NCBI RefSeq assembly: GCF_001894805.1
Contig: NZ_BCWX01000001.1
Coordinates: 1,488,001-1,552,000, forward strand
DNA: 64,000 nt
Origin: Rhodococcus globerulus NBRC 14531
GTDB taxonomy: Bacteria; Actinomycetota; Actinomycetes; Mycobacteriales; Mycobacteriaceae
Direction of reading: 5' to 3'
In this document: positions 11,528-20,078 of the stretch, piece after piece
How the letters are laid out: the number at the start of each line of letters is the position of its first letter
Position numbering within the stretch: the stretch's first letter is position 1
Made by a program: the position numbers and the translations under genes
Notes under the pieces: model-generated
Seen by the model: only the letters and a program-made list of their open reading frames with translations
The model's database searches: none
What the model was told of the DNA's origin: nothing

Positions 11528-12315
11528 GTGAGTGAGCTTTCTGTGAGGCGAAGGTCGTTTCCGGCCGCCGCAAAATTGTCGTAGCGGGTGTAGACCACGG
11601 TGCGCGGATTCCCGCGGTCGTGGACCGTGTCGGTGGCGACATCGATGCCGTAGAGCCGAGAGAGGGTCTCACCGGTAACGAGGGTCGCCACCGGACCGAC
11701 AACGATCTCTTCGGGACTGAACATCACCACGGCGTCGCCGCCCAGATGAAGTGGGTGATCGGGATGGTGGGTGGTCAGTAGGATGCCCATGCCTTCTGAC
11801 GCGAGTTCGCGCAGAAGTTGCAGGACGTGCGCTTGGTTTCGCAGGTCGAGCGCCGAGACGGGTTCGTCCAGGATCATGAAGGTGCAGTCGGTGTTGAGTG
11901 CGCGCGCGATCAGGACCAGTTGCCGTTGTCCGCCGGACAGTTCGGTGAAGTTCGATGTCGCGAGGTGATCGATGCCGACTCGCTCGAGTACCGTACGGGT
12001 CTGGGCCACATCGGCTTTGCTGGGAACCCCGAAGGTCGACACCTTTTTCGCTCGGCCCATCAGCACCATGTCGAAGACCGAGTACGCAAAACTCGACGAG
12101 GTAGCTTGCGGAACGTAGCCGATGTTCGAATCGCGGACAACGCGGCCTTCCTGAGCGGTATTCAGCCCGGCAATGCAGCGGAGCAAGGTGGTCTTGCCCT
12201 TGCCGTTCGGGCCAAGGATCGAGGTGATCGAGCCCGACGCGATGGTGAGATTCGTGTGGCGAAAAACCCAGTCCCGTCCCGAGTACCGAAACCCGAGGTC
12301 GATGAGCTCAAGCAT
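11524..12315 (-). CDS. FecE-type ABC transporter ATP-binding protein
   Basis: 263 residues from ATG 12315 (MLELIDLGFRY); a longer frame would overlap the permease gene heavily. Seen: Walker A GPNGKGKTTL, the Q-loop in YVPQATSS, signature LSGGQRQ, Walker B TFMILDEPVSALD and the switch His in TTHHPDH. The closest type is the iron-siderophore/B12/haem importer ATPase. It overlaps the permease stop by eight bases. Confidence 0.93.
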   Translation of the reverse strand: MLELIDLGFRYSGRDWVFRHTNLTIASGSITSILGPNGKGKTTLLRCIAGLNTAQEGRVVRDSNIGYVPQATSSSFAYSVFDMVLMGRAKKVSTFGVPSKADVAQTRTVLERVGIDHLATSNFTELSGGQRQLVLIARALNTDCTFMILDEPVSALDLRNQAHVLQLLRELASEGMGILLTTHHPDHPLHLGGDAVVMFSPEEIVVGPVATLVTGETLSRLYGIDVATDTVHDRGNPRTVVYTRYDNFAAAGNDLRLTESSLT

Positions 12316-13393
12316 CGATGAAGGCCCTTCTGCTCGAATTGCGAAGGAGAACAACAAAGACCGGTGCACCGATGATTGCCGTCAGGATTCCCAGTGGAAT
12401 CTCGCCCGGACTGATGGTGCGCGAGAGTGTGTCGATGACGGTCAGGTAGGAGGCGCCGAGAACAAACGTCGTCGGCATCGAGACCCGGTGATCCGGGCCG
12501 ACCCACAGCCTGGCCAGATGCGGTACAACCAAGCCGACCCAGCCGATCACACCGGACACCGCAACTGCGCCGGCTGTCATGAATGCCACCATGACCAGCA
12601 GCAGCATGCGCAGGCGGTGCGGTTTCACGCCGAGTGACGCGGCATCGTCGTCGCCGAGCGAAAGGATGTTCACCCGCCAGCGCAACCCGAGAACGACCGC
12701 GCTGCCGAGAAGGATGGGAACAGCGGCGATTGCCACCTTGCCCATGTCTGCGGTGGCCAGGGAACCCATGAGCCAGAACACGATTGACGGCAGCGTGCTG
12801 TACGGATCGGCGAGGTACGTGATCAACGAGACAAGCGCCGAGAAGAACGCACTGGTCACCACGCCACCGAGCACGATCATGAGAATCGAACTGCCGGAAC
12901 GGGTCTTTCCGATCGCCATCACCATGATCAGGGCGGCGATACCGAAAATGAATGCACCGCCGACCAAGAGAGCTGAACCGAGACCGAGCATCAGGACAAG
13001 GACTCCGCCGAAGGATGCGCCGGACGAGACGCCAAGGACCTGAGGGCTCACCAAGGGGTTGCGGAATACGGCCTGCAGTGCGGAACCGCCCAGTGCAAGA
13101 CCGCCACCGACAAGCATTCCGAGCAGAAGTCGCGGGAATCGTACGCCGAGAACAACCTGCGACTCGACATCGGTCCACGTCTGCTCGAGCGGGATGACCC
13201 GATCGATGAGGATGCGGGCGACCTCGTTGACGGGGATTGTGTAGCGGCCGATGGCCAGAGCTGCCAGACCGATAGCGAGGATGCCGAACGTCAGGATCAG
13301 CGGAACGGTGAAAGCCCGGTACAGGGAGGGCCTTCCGGCAGTTTTCTCGCTACCGGAACGTGCCGCGTCCGACTCAAGCGCGGAACGAGTCAT
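12308..13393 (-). CDS. FecCD-family ABC transporter permease
   Basis: 361 residues and about nine or ten hydrophobic spans, the FecCD/BtuC fold. Seen: PRLLLGMLVGGGLALGGSALQAVFRNPLVSPQVLGVSSGA, the family signature between TM2 and TM3 (residues about 107-146), and GVIGWVGLVVPHLAR near the coupling helices. One permease gene suggests a homodimer. The stop overlaps the ATPase start; its own start overlaps the end of the binding-protein gene by 20 bases. Confidence 0.93.
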   Translation of the reverse strand: MTRSALESDAARSGSEKTAGRPSLYRAFTVPLILTFGILAIGLAALAIGRYTIPVNEVARILIDRVIPLEQTWTDVESQVVLGVRFPRLLLGMLVGGGLALGGSALQAVFRNPLVSPQVLGVSSGASFGGVLVLMLGLGSALLVGGAFIFGIAALIMVMAIGKTRSGSSILMIVLGGVVTSAFFSALVSLITYLADPYSTLPSIVFWLMGSLATADMGKVAIAAVPILLGSAVVLGLRWRVNILSLGDDDAASLGVKPHRLRMLLLVMVAFMTAGAVAVSGVIGWVGLVVPHLARLWVGPDHRVSMPTTFVLGASYLTVIDTLSRTISPGEIPLGILTAIIGAPVFVVLLRNSSRRAFIDA

Positions 13394-14537
13394 ATCCGGC
13401 GCTCACCTGGTTGGACTCGAGGTGCAGGATGCGATCGATCTCGGCGTCGGAAACGTCGTAGGCGTACAACGAGGTGTACGTCTGACGAATACGATTACGC
13501 AGATCGAGATCGAGTTTCGCTTCGGGATAGAAGATTTCAGCGACCCAGAGCCACATCAAGTTCGACTCGTTGCACGGCGGGTCCCACGAGAATCCGCCGA
13601 TGGGCGCCTTGTAGACGCGCTTGTTCTTCACGGCGCTCAGGGATGCCCAGTTGGGGTCGTCGTAGATATCCTGCGGGATTGCTGCGTCGAAGTTTCCGAG
13701 AACCAGGACCTCGGGATCCCACGTGAGGATTTGTTCCTTGGTGACGGCGACGCTGGTTCCCTTTCCGGCGCCCCGGGCAACATTCTTGCCACCGGCGAGG
13801 GTGATCCAGAAGTCCATGTACGTGTTGTCGGCCGAGACCTTGGTTTCAGGGGTGCTGTAGAAGTACATCGCTCGCGGCGCCGTGGCGGTGTTTGCAGCGG
13901 CAATGGATTCGACGGTCTTGCGGTCGGTTGCCATGCGCGCGAGGATTTCCTGCGCTTCGGCTTTCTTGTCGAGGAGGTCTCCGAAGATGTTGATCCAGGC
14001 TTCGAGGTCTTCCTGCGTTCCGTACTTTAGGAGGATGACTTTGAGACCCGCGTTGCGCAGCGGCGCCACGATGTCGTCGCCCTTGTCGCCCCACTGGATC
14101 ACGACATCCGGGTTGAGTGAGAGGATCTGCTCGACGTTCGGAACGAAGTCGGGTCCGGAAACAACTGGGGTATTGAGGAATTCGGGGAACATCACCCCGA
14201 GCATGCCGTTCTTGGCCAGCGAGATCGCACTCGAGTTGACGCCGACATTGCGCGAGATCGACTGATCGGAGCCGGCAATCATCGACGGAACCGGAATGAT
14301 CGCGGACGCGATGCGGCCGACCGGGGTGTCGAAGGTGATCGTGTTCTGGTACTGATCCACGACGGTGAACGGACCGCTTGTGGCGCCGGTCGACGCCGTC
14401 TCGGATACCGGTGCCCGAGAGGAGCAGGCGGTAATACCAAATGCGCCGAGTGCTGCCGCTGCGACGCCCATCGAGCGGATGAGTTGGCGCCGCGTCAGGG
14501 CACCGGCAAGAGGGGAGGGGGTGTGCTTCGGGGGCAT
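13374..14537 (-). CDS. Tat-type lipoprotein substrate-binding protein of FecCD importer
   Basis: 387 residues from ATG 14537, with GGAG five bases upstream. The N-terminus has a twin-arginine motif TRRQLIRSMG, a hydrophobic stretch and a lipobox GITAC with the lipidated Cys, so it is probably a Tat-exported lipoprotein. The body is a class III (siderophore/haem/B12) binding protein: FDTPVGRIASAII, EQILSLNPDVVIQWGDKGD, WDPEVLVLGNFD. The ligand is not evident. An IdeR-like box upstream suggests iron control. Confidence 0.88.
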   Translation of the reverse strand: MPPKHTPSPLAGALTRRQLIRSMGVAAAALGAFGITACSSRAPVSETASTGATSGPFTVVDQYQNTITFDTPVGRIASAIIPVPSMIAGSDQSISRNVGVNSSAISLAKNGMLGVMFPEFLNTPVVSGPDFVPNVEQILSLNPDVVIQWGDKGDDIVAPLRNAGLKVILLKYGTQEDLEAWINIFGDLLDKKAEAQEILARMATDRKTVESIAAANTATAPRAMYFYSTPETKVSADNTYMDFWITLAGGKNVARGAGKGTSVAVTKEQILTWDPEVLVLGNFDAAIPQDIYDDPNWASLSAVKNKRVYKAPIGGFSWDPPCNESNLMWLWVAEIFYPEAKLDLDLRNRIRQTYTSLYAYDVSDAEIDRILHLESNQVSAGYDSFRA

Positions 14538-14621
14538 GGTTTCTCCGAAAAGACTTGGCGTGGTGATGGTTATCGAAAACTGAAACAATTTCTAACGGGA
14601 ATTAAGCTAGCATATCCTTAC

Positions 14622-14640
14622 TAAGGGTTGACTTGCCTAA
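14622..14640 (-). promoter_or_regulatory. IdeR/DtxR-like iron box
   Basis: Read on the minus strand, TTAGGCAAGTCAACCCTTA fits the IdeR consensus TWAGGTWAGSCTWACCTWA at 15 of 19 positions, with the outer TTAGG and CC-x-TTA intact. It lies 85 bases before the binding-protein start. A possible -10 (TAGCTTAAT) is at 14601-14609. This would make the importer operon iron-repressed, and is inference from the consensus. Confidence 0.55.
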
Positions 14641-14666
14641 TTATGTGGCGCGATAGACATGGCAAA

Positions 14667-14703
14667 GACCGCCCGGTCCGTCCGATGGACGGACCGGGCG
14701 GTC
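14667..14703 (-). terminator. Terminator of the GntR gene
   Basis: Perfect 17-bp inverted repeat (GACCGCCCGGTCCGTCC and its complement) around a 3-base loop, followed on the minus strand by TTTGCC. It ends the leftward GntR gene just before the importer promoter. Confidence 0.85.
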
Positions 14704-14725
14704 GTGGTGTCGGTAGTTTCTCCGG

Positions 14726-15412
14726 TCAGCGACCTGCAAACATCTTGATGCGCTGCTCGCGACTACGTTCGAGGTGAGCCCGCATATGTTCACGGGCGGA
14801 CTTCTCGTCGCGACCTCGTATTGCCGTCAGGATGTCTTGGTGCTCGGAATTCAGTAGATCGGGTTCACCGTAGTTGGAGGGCGGTCCGCTGTCGTAGATC
14901 CGCAGTTGGGTGGTCAACCTGATCAGGAGTGACGTGATCGTCGCATTGTGTGCGGACTGCCAGAGTGCTTCATGGAACTTGAAATTGCCGGCCCGAATCG
15001 CTGCGCCGTCAGTGGCTGTGCAGCACTGGTCATGAAGACCTTCGAGGCGCGCAAGGTCCAACTCGGTGTGTCGCAACGCAGCTGCCCCGGCCGCCTCGGA
15101 CTCCAAAGCCACTCGCGCAGCATAGATTTCGATGACGTCTTCGGGTGTTCCGGATCGCACCCGGAAGCCGCGGGCGGCGCGCTCGAGAAGTCCGTCGTGC
15201 GCAAGCCAATTGAGGGCTTCCCGGATAGGTGTGCGCGAGGCACCGTAGGTTTCGCACAATTGCGTTTCGTGAAGCGGGGCGCCCTGGGCAAACTTTCCGT
15301 CGAGGATGTCGGCCCGCAACCGAAGGTACTGGCGGGAAGTCTGGTCGGAACGTCCCAGTGCCGCCTCGGGCACCAGTAATTCTGCGCTGGTCGTGGTTTC
15401 CTCGACGCCCAT
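14726..15412 (-). CDS. GntR-family regulator, FCD (FadR-like) subfamily
   Basis: 228 residues. The N-terminal winged HTH is seen in TSRQYLRLRADILDGKFAQGAPLHETQLCETYGASRTPIREALNWLAHDGLLERAARGFRV (residues about 20-85). The C-terminal all-helical FCD domain has the metal/ligand residues typical of the group (Asp, and His in NFKFHEALWQSAHN and HQDILTAI). It is divergent from the sulfurtransferase-thiM-LLM operon; a near-perfect palindrome between them is its likely operator. The effector is unknown. Confidence 0.92.
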   Translation of the reverse strand: MGVEETTTSAELLVPEAALGRSDQTSRQYLRLRADILDGKFAQGAPLHETQLCETYGASRTPIREALNWLAHDGLLERAARGFRVRSGTPEDVIEIYAARVALESEAAGAAALRHTELDLARLEGLHDQCCTATDGAAIRAGNFKFHEALWQSAHNATITSLLIRLTTQLRIYDSGPPSNYGEPDLLNSEHQDILTAIRGRDEKSAREHMRAHLERSREQRIKMFAGR

Positions 15413-15469
15413 GTTTCCCCGTTCCTTCTCCGTGAGTGAAGCGCGTTTGATTATGCCACCGACAACGCA

Positions 15470-15497
15470 TGAGTACTTGCGTATACGCTAGTACTCA
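15470..15497. promoter_or_regulatory. 28-bp palindrome, likely GntR operator
   Basis: Starts TGAGTACT and ends AGTACTCA with GCGTATACGC in the middle; the two halves are complementary except at one symmetric pair of positions. It lies 57 bases before the GntR start and 72 before the sulfurtransferase start, ideal for control of both directions. GntR/FCD proteins typically bind such palindromes with a GTnnnAC-type core. Confidence 0.75.
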
Positions 15498-15569
15498 CTT
15501 AGGTTCGTGGGCGTTGGTTTCAGCACGCTTGGTTCAACTTGCTTGGTTCAACTACGGAGAGGTGCTTCG

Positions 15570-16478
15570 GTGACACAGACATCGGTCACGCCGTTGATCG
15601 GCAGTGAGGCGCTTGCGCAGCTGCTGACTGGCAGCGACGTCGTAGTTCTCGACGTCACGGTGCATTTCCCGCCTGCACGATTCGACGGTGATTACCGCCC
15701 CGAATCGGGCTACGCAGGCTGGGTCGACGCGCATATTCCCGGATCTTGCCACGTAGATCTCATGACAACGTTCTCCGACCGCGATGCGTCATTGCACTTC
15801 ACGAAGCCCACGGCCGAGCAATTGTCCCTCGACCTGGCCGCTGCCGGGATCGGTGTGGGCTCGACAATCGTCCTGTACGACCAAGGCTCGATGACCTGGG
15901 CCTCGCGGCTGTGGTGGGTGCTGCGTAATGCGGGAATCGACGCGCGGGTTCTCGACGGCGGATTGGCGGCCTGGACGTGGCACGGGTTTCCCGTCGAATC
16001 AGGGGATGAAGGAGCACCTGCACACTCTGTTGCGCCGTGGGGCGTTGTCGATCTGGACCTGTGGGCGGATCGAGACGATGTCGCCGCGGTCTCTGCAGGC
16101 ACCTCGTCGGGCACCCTTGTTTGTGCGTTGTCACCTGAGCAATTTGCCGGAACCGAGAAAACGAGATACTCGCGTCGTGGGCACATCCCGGGAAGCCGGA
16201 ATCTGTCGGCCAAAAGCCTGCTGGACGACAACGGATTGATGCTCCCTGCCACGGATGTCTCCGTCCGTGCGCGGGAACTGTCGGCGAGCGCCGCACCGAT
16301 CATCATCTATTGCGGCGGAGGCGTTTCCGCGTGTCTGAGCGCGCTCGGACTGGTGATCAGCGGATACGACGCCATCAAGGTGTACGACGGTTCTCTCGAA
16401 GAATGGACCGCCGACCCCACTTTGCCGATGGTCACGGGAATCGAGCCCGCCGAAGGCGATCGATGTCGCGAGTCCTGA
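15570..16478 (+). CDS. Sulfurtransferase, two rhodanese domains
   Basis: 302 residues from GTG 15570, with GGAGAGG seven bases upstream. Two rhodanese modules: the N-terminal one (VVVLDVTVHF, YAGWVDAHIPGSCHVDL) is inactive, and the C-terminal one has the catalytic Cys in the loop YCGGGVSA and the AHIPGS-like RGHIPGSRN. Similar to thiosulfate/3-mercaptopyruvate sulfurtransferases (SseA/CysA types). First gene of an operon with thiM and an SsuD-like monooxygenase, so the sulfur donor may come from a sulfur heterocycle or sulfonate (inference). Confidence 0.88.
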   Translation: MTQTSVTPLIGSEALAQLLTGSDVVVLDVTVHFPPARFDGDYRPESGYAGWVDAHIPGSCHVDLMTTFSDRDASLHFTKPTAEQLSLDLAAAGIGVGSTIVLYDQGSMTWASRLWWVLRNAGIDARVLDGGLAAWTWHGFPVESGDEGAPAHSVAPWGVVDLDLWADRDDVAAVSAGTSSGTLVCALSPEQFAGTEKTRYSRRGHIPGSRNLSAKSLLDDNGLMLPATDVSVRARELSASAAPIIIYCGGGVSACLSALGLVISGYDAIKVYDGSLEEWTADPTLPMVTGIEPAEGDRCRES

Positions 16479-16520
16479 TCGCCCGGCCCGTACCGACCTC
16501 ACATTCTCGAAGGAAAATCC

Positions 16521-17363
16521 ATGTCTGACGTCTCTGCTGACACCGTTGCCTCGGCGCTCGAAGCGCTTCGCGCGCAGGTGCCGCTCGTTCAATCACTGAC
16601 CAATATCGTCTCTGCCAACTTCCTGACCAACGTTCTCTTGGCGGCAGGCGCGAGCAATGCGCATATCGACAATGTCCACGAGGCGGCCGGATTTGCGGCG
16701 ATCGCCGGGGGAGTTCTGGTCAATCTCGGAACTCCGGATGACGCGACCGCAGCGGCTTTCCGAGTTGCAGCCGAAGCAGCGCAGAGCGCAGGCACACCGT
16801 GGGTTCTCGACCCGGTCGGTGTCGGCGGATTGCCCTGGCGCAGTGAGATTGCCGTGGACCTTCTTCAGTTCCATCCGACCGCAATCCGCGGAAACGCGTC
16901 GGAGATCATCGCGCTCGCCGGTCTCGGCGGCGATACCCGCGGCGTCGACAGTGCATCCGATTCGATCGATGCTGTTCCGGCGGCGCTTGCACTGCTGAAG
17001 TACACGGACGCGGTATCTGCCTCGGGCCCAGTTGATTACGTCGTCGGACGTGATCGTGACGGCGTCGTGGTCGGCGTCAAGATTTCGGGCGGCAGCGCAC
17101 TACTTCCCCGTGTCACCAGCACCGGATGCTCCCTGGGTGGCCTTGTTGCTGCGTATCTTGCTGTGGCACAGACGCCGCTGGAAGGACTTGTTGCAGCCCA
17201 CACCCACGTTGCGGTTGCGTCCGAGATCGCCGAGGCGAACTCCACCGGCCCCGGATCGTTTGCGGTTGCCTATCTGGACGCGCTCTATGCCGTCGATGCC
17301 GACACCGTTCGGGCGCGGGCCCGCGTCGAATCCTTCGAACTGCCGGCTGGAGTGCAGAACTGA
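16521..17363 (+). CDS. thiM: Hydroxyethylthiazole kinase
   Basis: Phosphorylates 4-methyl-5-(2-hydroxyethyl)thiazole with ATP for thiamine salvage. 280 residues, normal for ThiM. Seen: PLVQSLTNIVSANFLTNVLLAAGASNAH (N-terminal NxVxxNxxAN-type motif), PWVLDPVGVGGLPWR, IRGNASEIIALAG and the C-terminal anion hole STGCSLGGLVAAYLA. ATG start, AGGAAA nearby. The stop overlaps the next start (TGATG). No TPP riboswitch was recognised upstream of the operon. Confidence 0.92.
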   Translation: MSDVSADTVASALEALRAQVPLVQSLTNIVSANFLTNVLLAAGASNAHIDNVHEAAGFAAIAGGVLVNLGTPDDATAAAFRVAAEAAQSAGTPWVLDPVGVGGLPWRSEIAVDLLQFHPTAIRGNASEIIALAGLGGDTRGVDSASDSIDAVPAALALLKYTDAVSASGPVDYVVGRDRDGVVVGVKISGGSALLPRVTSTGCSLGGLVAAYLAVAQTPLEGLVAAHTHVAVASEIAEANSTGPGSFAVAYLDALYAVDADTVRARARVESFELPAGVQN

Positions 17364-18472
17364 TGAGCGTCAAGACTTTCTGGTATCTCACCCAGGCCGA
17401 CGGCGACTACCCGTGGAGCCCCGGTGGGTTATACCCGGTGGACGGCGCGCGCCAGATCGAACTTGCGAAGACGATCGACGACGGCGGATTCGAAGGTGCA
17501 CTGGTAGCGACCTGGCCGAACGATCCGTTCATTTCCGCGACGTGGGCCGCAGCCCACACCAGTCGCATGAAGTTCCTGGTCGCGATTTACGCGAACATGA
17601 CGCCGGCACGATTGCTGGCCGAAAAGGCGCTGACCTTCGACGCTTTCAGTGGTGGCAGGTTGATGATCAACTCGGTCAACGGCCGCGAGAACATCCTGAC
17701 CAAGTACGACATGAACGTCGACCACGATCAGCGGTACGAACTGGGCGAGCAGTACTGGGCTGATTTCCGACGCATCTACGCCGAGGGCACCGCGTCGAAC
17801 TTCCCCAACACGCCGTTGCGGATCGACGCGCCGGTGGGACACCAGGTTCCGCTGTGGGGAACCGGGGATTCGCCTGCAGGCCTGGCAAATTCAGGCAAGG
17901 TGCTCGACACGTACCTGGCGATGCTCCGTGAAACGTCCTTCATCGAGGAGAAGTTCTCGGCTGCAAGGGATGCGGCAACTGCCGCTGGACGCGAATTCAC
18001 AGACTTCGGTGCTTTGACCGGCGTGATCGTCAGGCCTACGAAAGGCGAAGCCCTCGAACGATTCCGGTCGCTGTTCGAGAAGACAGGCATCGAGCAGATT
18101 GCAGATGTTCTCGACAACGCGGTGCGTCGACGCACACACGGCGCGCAGGATCTCAAGACCTTCACCGCCCGCGACTCGCAGCGCCAAGGGTGGGTCGATG
18201 CAATAGCGGCGGGTCGGCTCCCCGAACCTGAAGACTTGTATGTCGGTGACGGGCTTTATGCCGGCATCACCGCGTGGTCGCCGCTCGATATCTTCGGAAC
18301 CGGTTCGTCGGCGGTCTACTACGTCGGCGACCCCGATTCGATCACCGATTCGGTGCGTACCCTTCGGCAGCGCACCGGGCTGACCGCCCTCATTCTCGCC
18401 GGGTGGCCACTCATCGAAGAAGCAAAATGGGTGTCGGAGTATCTGATTCCGCGGTTCGACGAACTGGACTGA
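17363..18472 (+). CDS. LLM-class flavin-dependent monooxygenase, SsuD-like
   Basis: 369 residues. Luciferase-like FMNH2-dependent monooxygenase; the closest text is the alkanesulfonate/dimethylsulfone monooxygenase group: LAEKALTFDAFSGGRLMINSVNG (compare SsuD SNGRALFNLVTG), MNVDHDQRYELGEQY, and GLTALILAGWPLIEEAKWVSEYLIP at the C-terminus. Such enzymes oxidise C-S or C-N bonds. Coupled to thiM, it may oxidise a thiazole-derived compound; the substrate is not shown by the sequence. Confidence 0.85.
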   Translation: MSVKTFWYLTQADGDYPWSPGGLYPVDGARQIELAKTIDDGGFEGALVATWPNDPFISATWAAAHTSRMKFLVAIYANMTPARLLAEKALTFDAFSGGRLMINSVNGRENILTKYDMNVDHDQRYELGEQYWADFRRIYAEGTASNFPNTPLRIDAPVGHQVPLWGTGDSPAGLANSGKVLDTYLAMLRETSFIEEKFSAARDAATAAGREFTDFGALTGVIVRPTKGEALERFRSLFEKTGIEQIADVLDNAVRRRTHGAQDLKTFTARDSQRQGWVDAIAAGRLPEPEDLYVGDGLYAGITAWSPLDIFGTGSSAVYYVGDPDSITDSVRTLRQRTGLTALILAGWPLIEEAKWVSEYLIPRFDELD

Positions 18473-18489
18473 TCTGTGCGGCACTCGCG

Positions 18490-19311
18490 TTAGCGGCGGT
18501 GCTCGCGCAGTAGCTGGGTCGGAGTGACGCCGGTCAGTGCCTGAACATCTCGAGACAGATGGGCCTGATCGGCGTATCCGGCGTGCACCGCAAGGTTTGC
18601 CAGTGATGTGTGCGCGGATGTGTTCGTGCCATGGGCCAGCGTCAGCACGTTCTGCATACGTTGGACTCGCTGGATCGTCTTCGGAGAGAGCCCAGTCGAC
18701 GCAGCGATTGTGCGGCGGAAATGTCTCTCGGAAACCCCGAGATCCGATGCCACTTCGCGGACCCGTATTTCGGGCGACGCGGTCAACGCTGCGTAGCCGA
18801 TCTGGGCGATATCATCAGGACAGATACTCGGCCAGAGGTTTTCGAGGAGTGTTGCGTCGACGCGTGTGCTTCGCAGCGCGTCGGCCAGTATCCGGGCCTG
18901 GCGTGACGAGAGAACGTCGCCGAAATCGATTTTGGTGTCCTGCACAATCTCGGCGTCGGTTCCGAGTATCGAACGTAGCGCCGGGGGATTGATACGAACT
19001 CCCCACCGGGTCACTCCAGGTGCCGTCGTGACGAGATCTGCGACGGTTGCCGGGCCGACCAGCCAGGCTTTGCCGGTGCTGTCGACGATGAAGTCTGCGC
19101 AGAGATCCGGAATGATCCGGTGCGTTGCGACGGGTTCCTCGGATGCCGTGGTCGTCGGCGTCGATTCGGCTGCAGATGATGTGCTTGTCCACAGGCAACT
19201 GAAGAGGTCCGTGCCCGTGATGCGTTGTTCGGTGTATGTGTGGCCGTTTTGTTCAAGACCGGACTCTGCACTGCGACTACCGTGTGTGGTGCGAGTGTCC
19301 GTGGCAGTCAT
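18490..19311 (-). CDS. AraC-family transcriptional regulator
   Basis: 273 residues from ATG 19311. The C-terminal half has two HTH motifs: RVREVASDLGVSERHFRRTIAASTGLSPKTIQRVQRMQ and SLANLAVHAGYADQAHLSRDVQALTGVTPTQLL, the AraC signature. The N-terminal half looks like the DUF6597-type sensor (IIPDLCADFIVDSTGKAWLVGPAT). The start is uncertain; GTG 19329 is an alternative. Divergent from the VOC gene, which it may control. Confidence 0.85.
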   Translation of the reverse strand: MTATDTRTTHGSRSAESGLEQNGHTYTEQRITGTDLFSCLWTSTSSAAESTPTTTASEEPVATHRIIPDLCADFIVDSTGKAWLVGPATVADLVTTAPGVTRWGVRINPPALRSILGTDAEIVQDTKIDFGDVLSSRQARILADALRSTRVDATLLENLWPSICPDDIAQIGYAALTASPEIRVREVASDLGVSERHFRRTIAASTGLSPKTIQRVQRMQNVLTLAHGTNTSAHTSLANLAVHAGYADQAHLSRDVQALTGVTPTQLLREHRR

Positions 19312-19367
19312 CTCTTGATCGTCACACACTCGTCGACTACTTTTCGAACCGAAAACAGGAGAACACA

Positions 19368-19760
19368 GTGTCGGTTTCACCCCGTCTCGACCTCGTCGGA
19401 ATTGTCACTACCGATCTCGATCGTTCCCTGGCGTTCTACCGCAGTCTGGGCCTCGACATCCCCGAAACGCCGTCCGATGCCCCACACGTCGAGTTCACCT
19501 TCGGCAACGGGTTGCGACTGGCGTGGGATGCAGAGTCGACGATCAAGAGTTTCGACCCTGAATATGCGACGGTCGCGGGCCGACACCCCGTGGCTCTGGC
19601 TTTCGATTTCGGGACCCCCGCGGCCGTCGACGAAGCGTACAAGCGGATCACTACAGACTTTCCCGGGCACAAGGAACCCTTTGACGCCGTGTGGGGGCAG
19701 CGCTATGCGGTGCTACTCGATCCGGACGGAAACACCGTCGATCTGTTTGCCGCGCTCTGA
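19368..19760 (+). CDS. VOC-family (glyoxalase-like) protein
   Basis: 130 residues from GTG 19368, with AGGAG six bases upstream. Paired beta-alpha-beta-beta-beta modules: LVGIVTTDLDRSLAFYRSLGLDIP at the N-terminus and YAVLLDPDGNTVDLFAAL at the C-terminus are classic VOC ends. Could be a glyoxalase-, dioxygenase- or bleomycin-resistance-like member. Divergent from the AraC gene. Confidence 0.88.
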   Translation: MSVSPRLDLVGIVTTDLDRSLAFYRSLGLDIPETPSDAPHVEFTFGNGLRLAWDAESTIKSFDPEYATVAGRHPVALAFDFGTPAAVDEAYKRITTDFPGHKEPFDAVWGQRYAVLLDPDGNTVDLFAAL

Positions 19761-19967
19761 CCCAATCATTTTGCGGGCGGCGACGAGTGCCGGCAGCACA
19801 AGTGTAATTACGACGGCGGTCACGAATATGACGATCCCGGATTGAAAAGGCAGCGCTTGCCAGAGCGCTCCAGCAGCGATCAGGCCTAGCGGCAGGCCGA
19901 TGACGATCTGAGCCACGGATCCCATGAGGCGTTGGCGTCGATCATGTTTGGGTATGTCAGTTGCCAT
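19713..19967 (-). CDS. Small two-span membrane protein
   Basis: 84 residues from ATG 19967 with GGAG close upstream. Two hydrophobic helices: VAQIVIGLPLGLIAAGALW and IVIFVTAVVITLVLPALVAA, with a basic C-terminal tail. Not recognised. Its 3' end overlaps the VOC 3' end by 48 bases in convergent orientation. A start at 20000 (MRHLLEAVDGA) is possible. Confidence 0.55.
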   Translation of the reverse strand: MATDIPKHDRRQRLMGSVAQIVIGLPLGLIAAGALWQALPFQSGIVIFVTAVVITLVLPALVAARKMIGSERGKQIDGVSVRIE

Positions 19968-20078
19968 TGCTCCGTCGACCGCTTCCAGTAGGTGTCGCAT
20001 GCTGCGACTATCGGAACAGTATGTGGCAGCGCCTGGCATGCTCCTGTCGCGACCCGGACGACGGATGCCGTTGGGACG

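Noticed and set aside
15413..15569. Possible TPP riboswitch before the thiM operon
   Set aside because: Lacks the CUGAGA and ACCUGA-type conserved elements; the GntR palindrome explains the structure.
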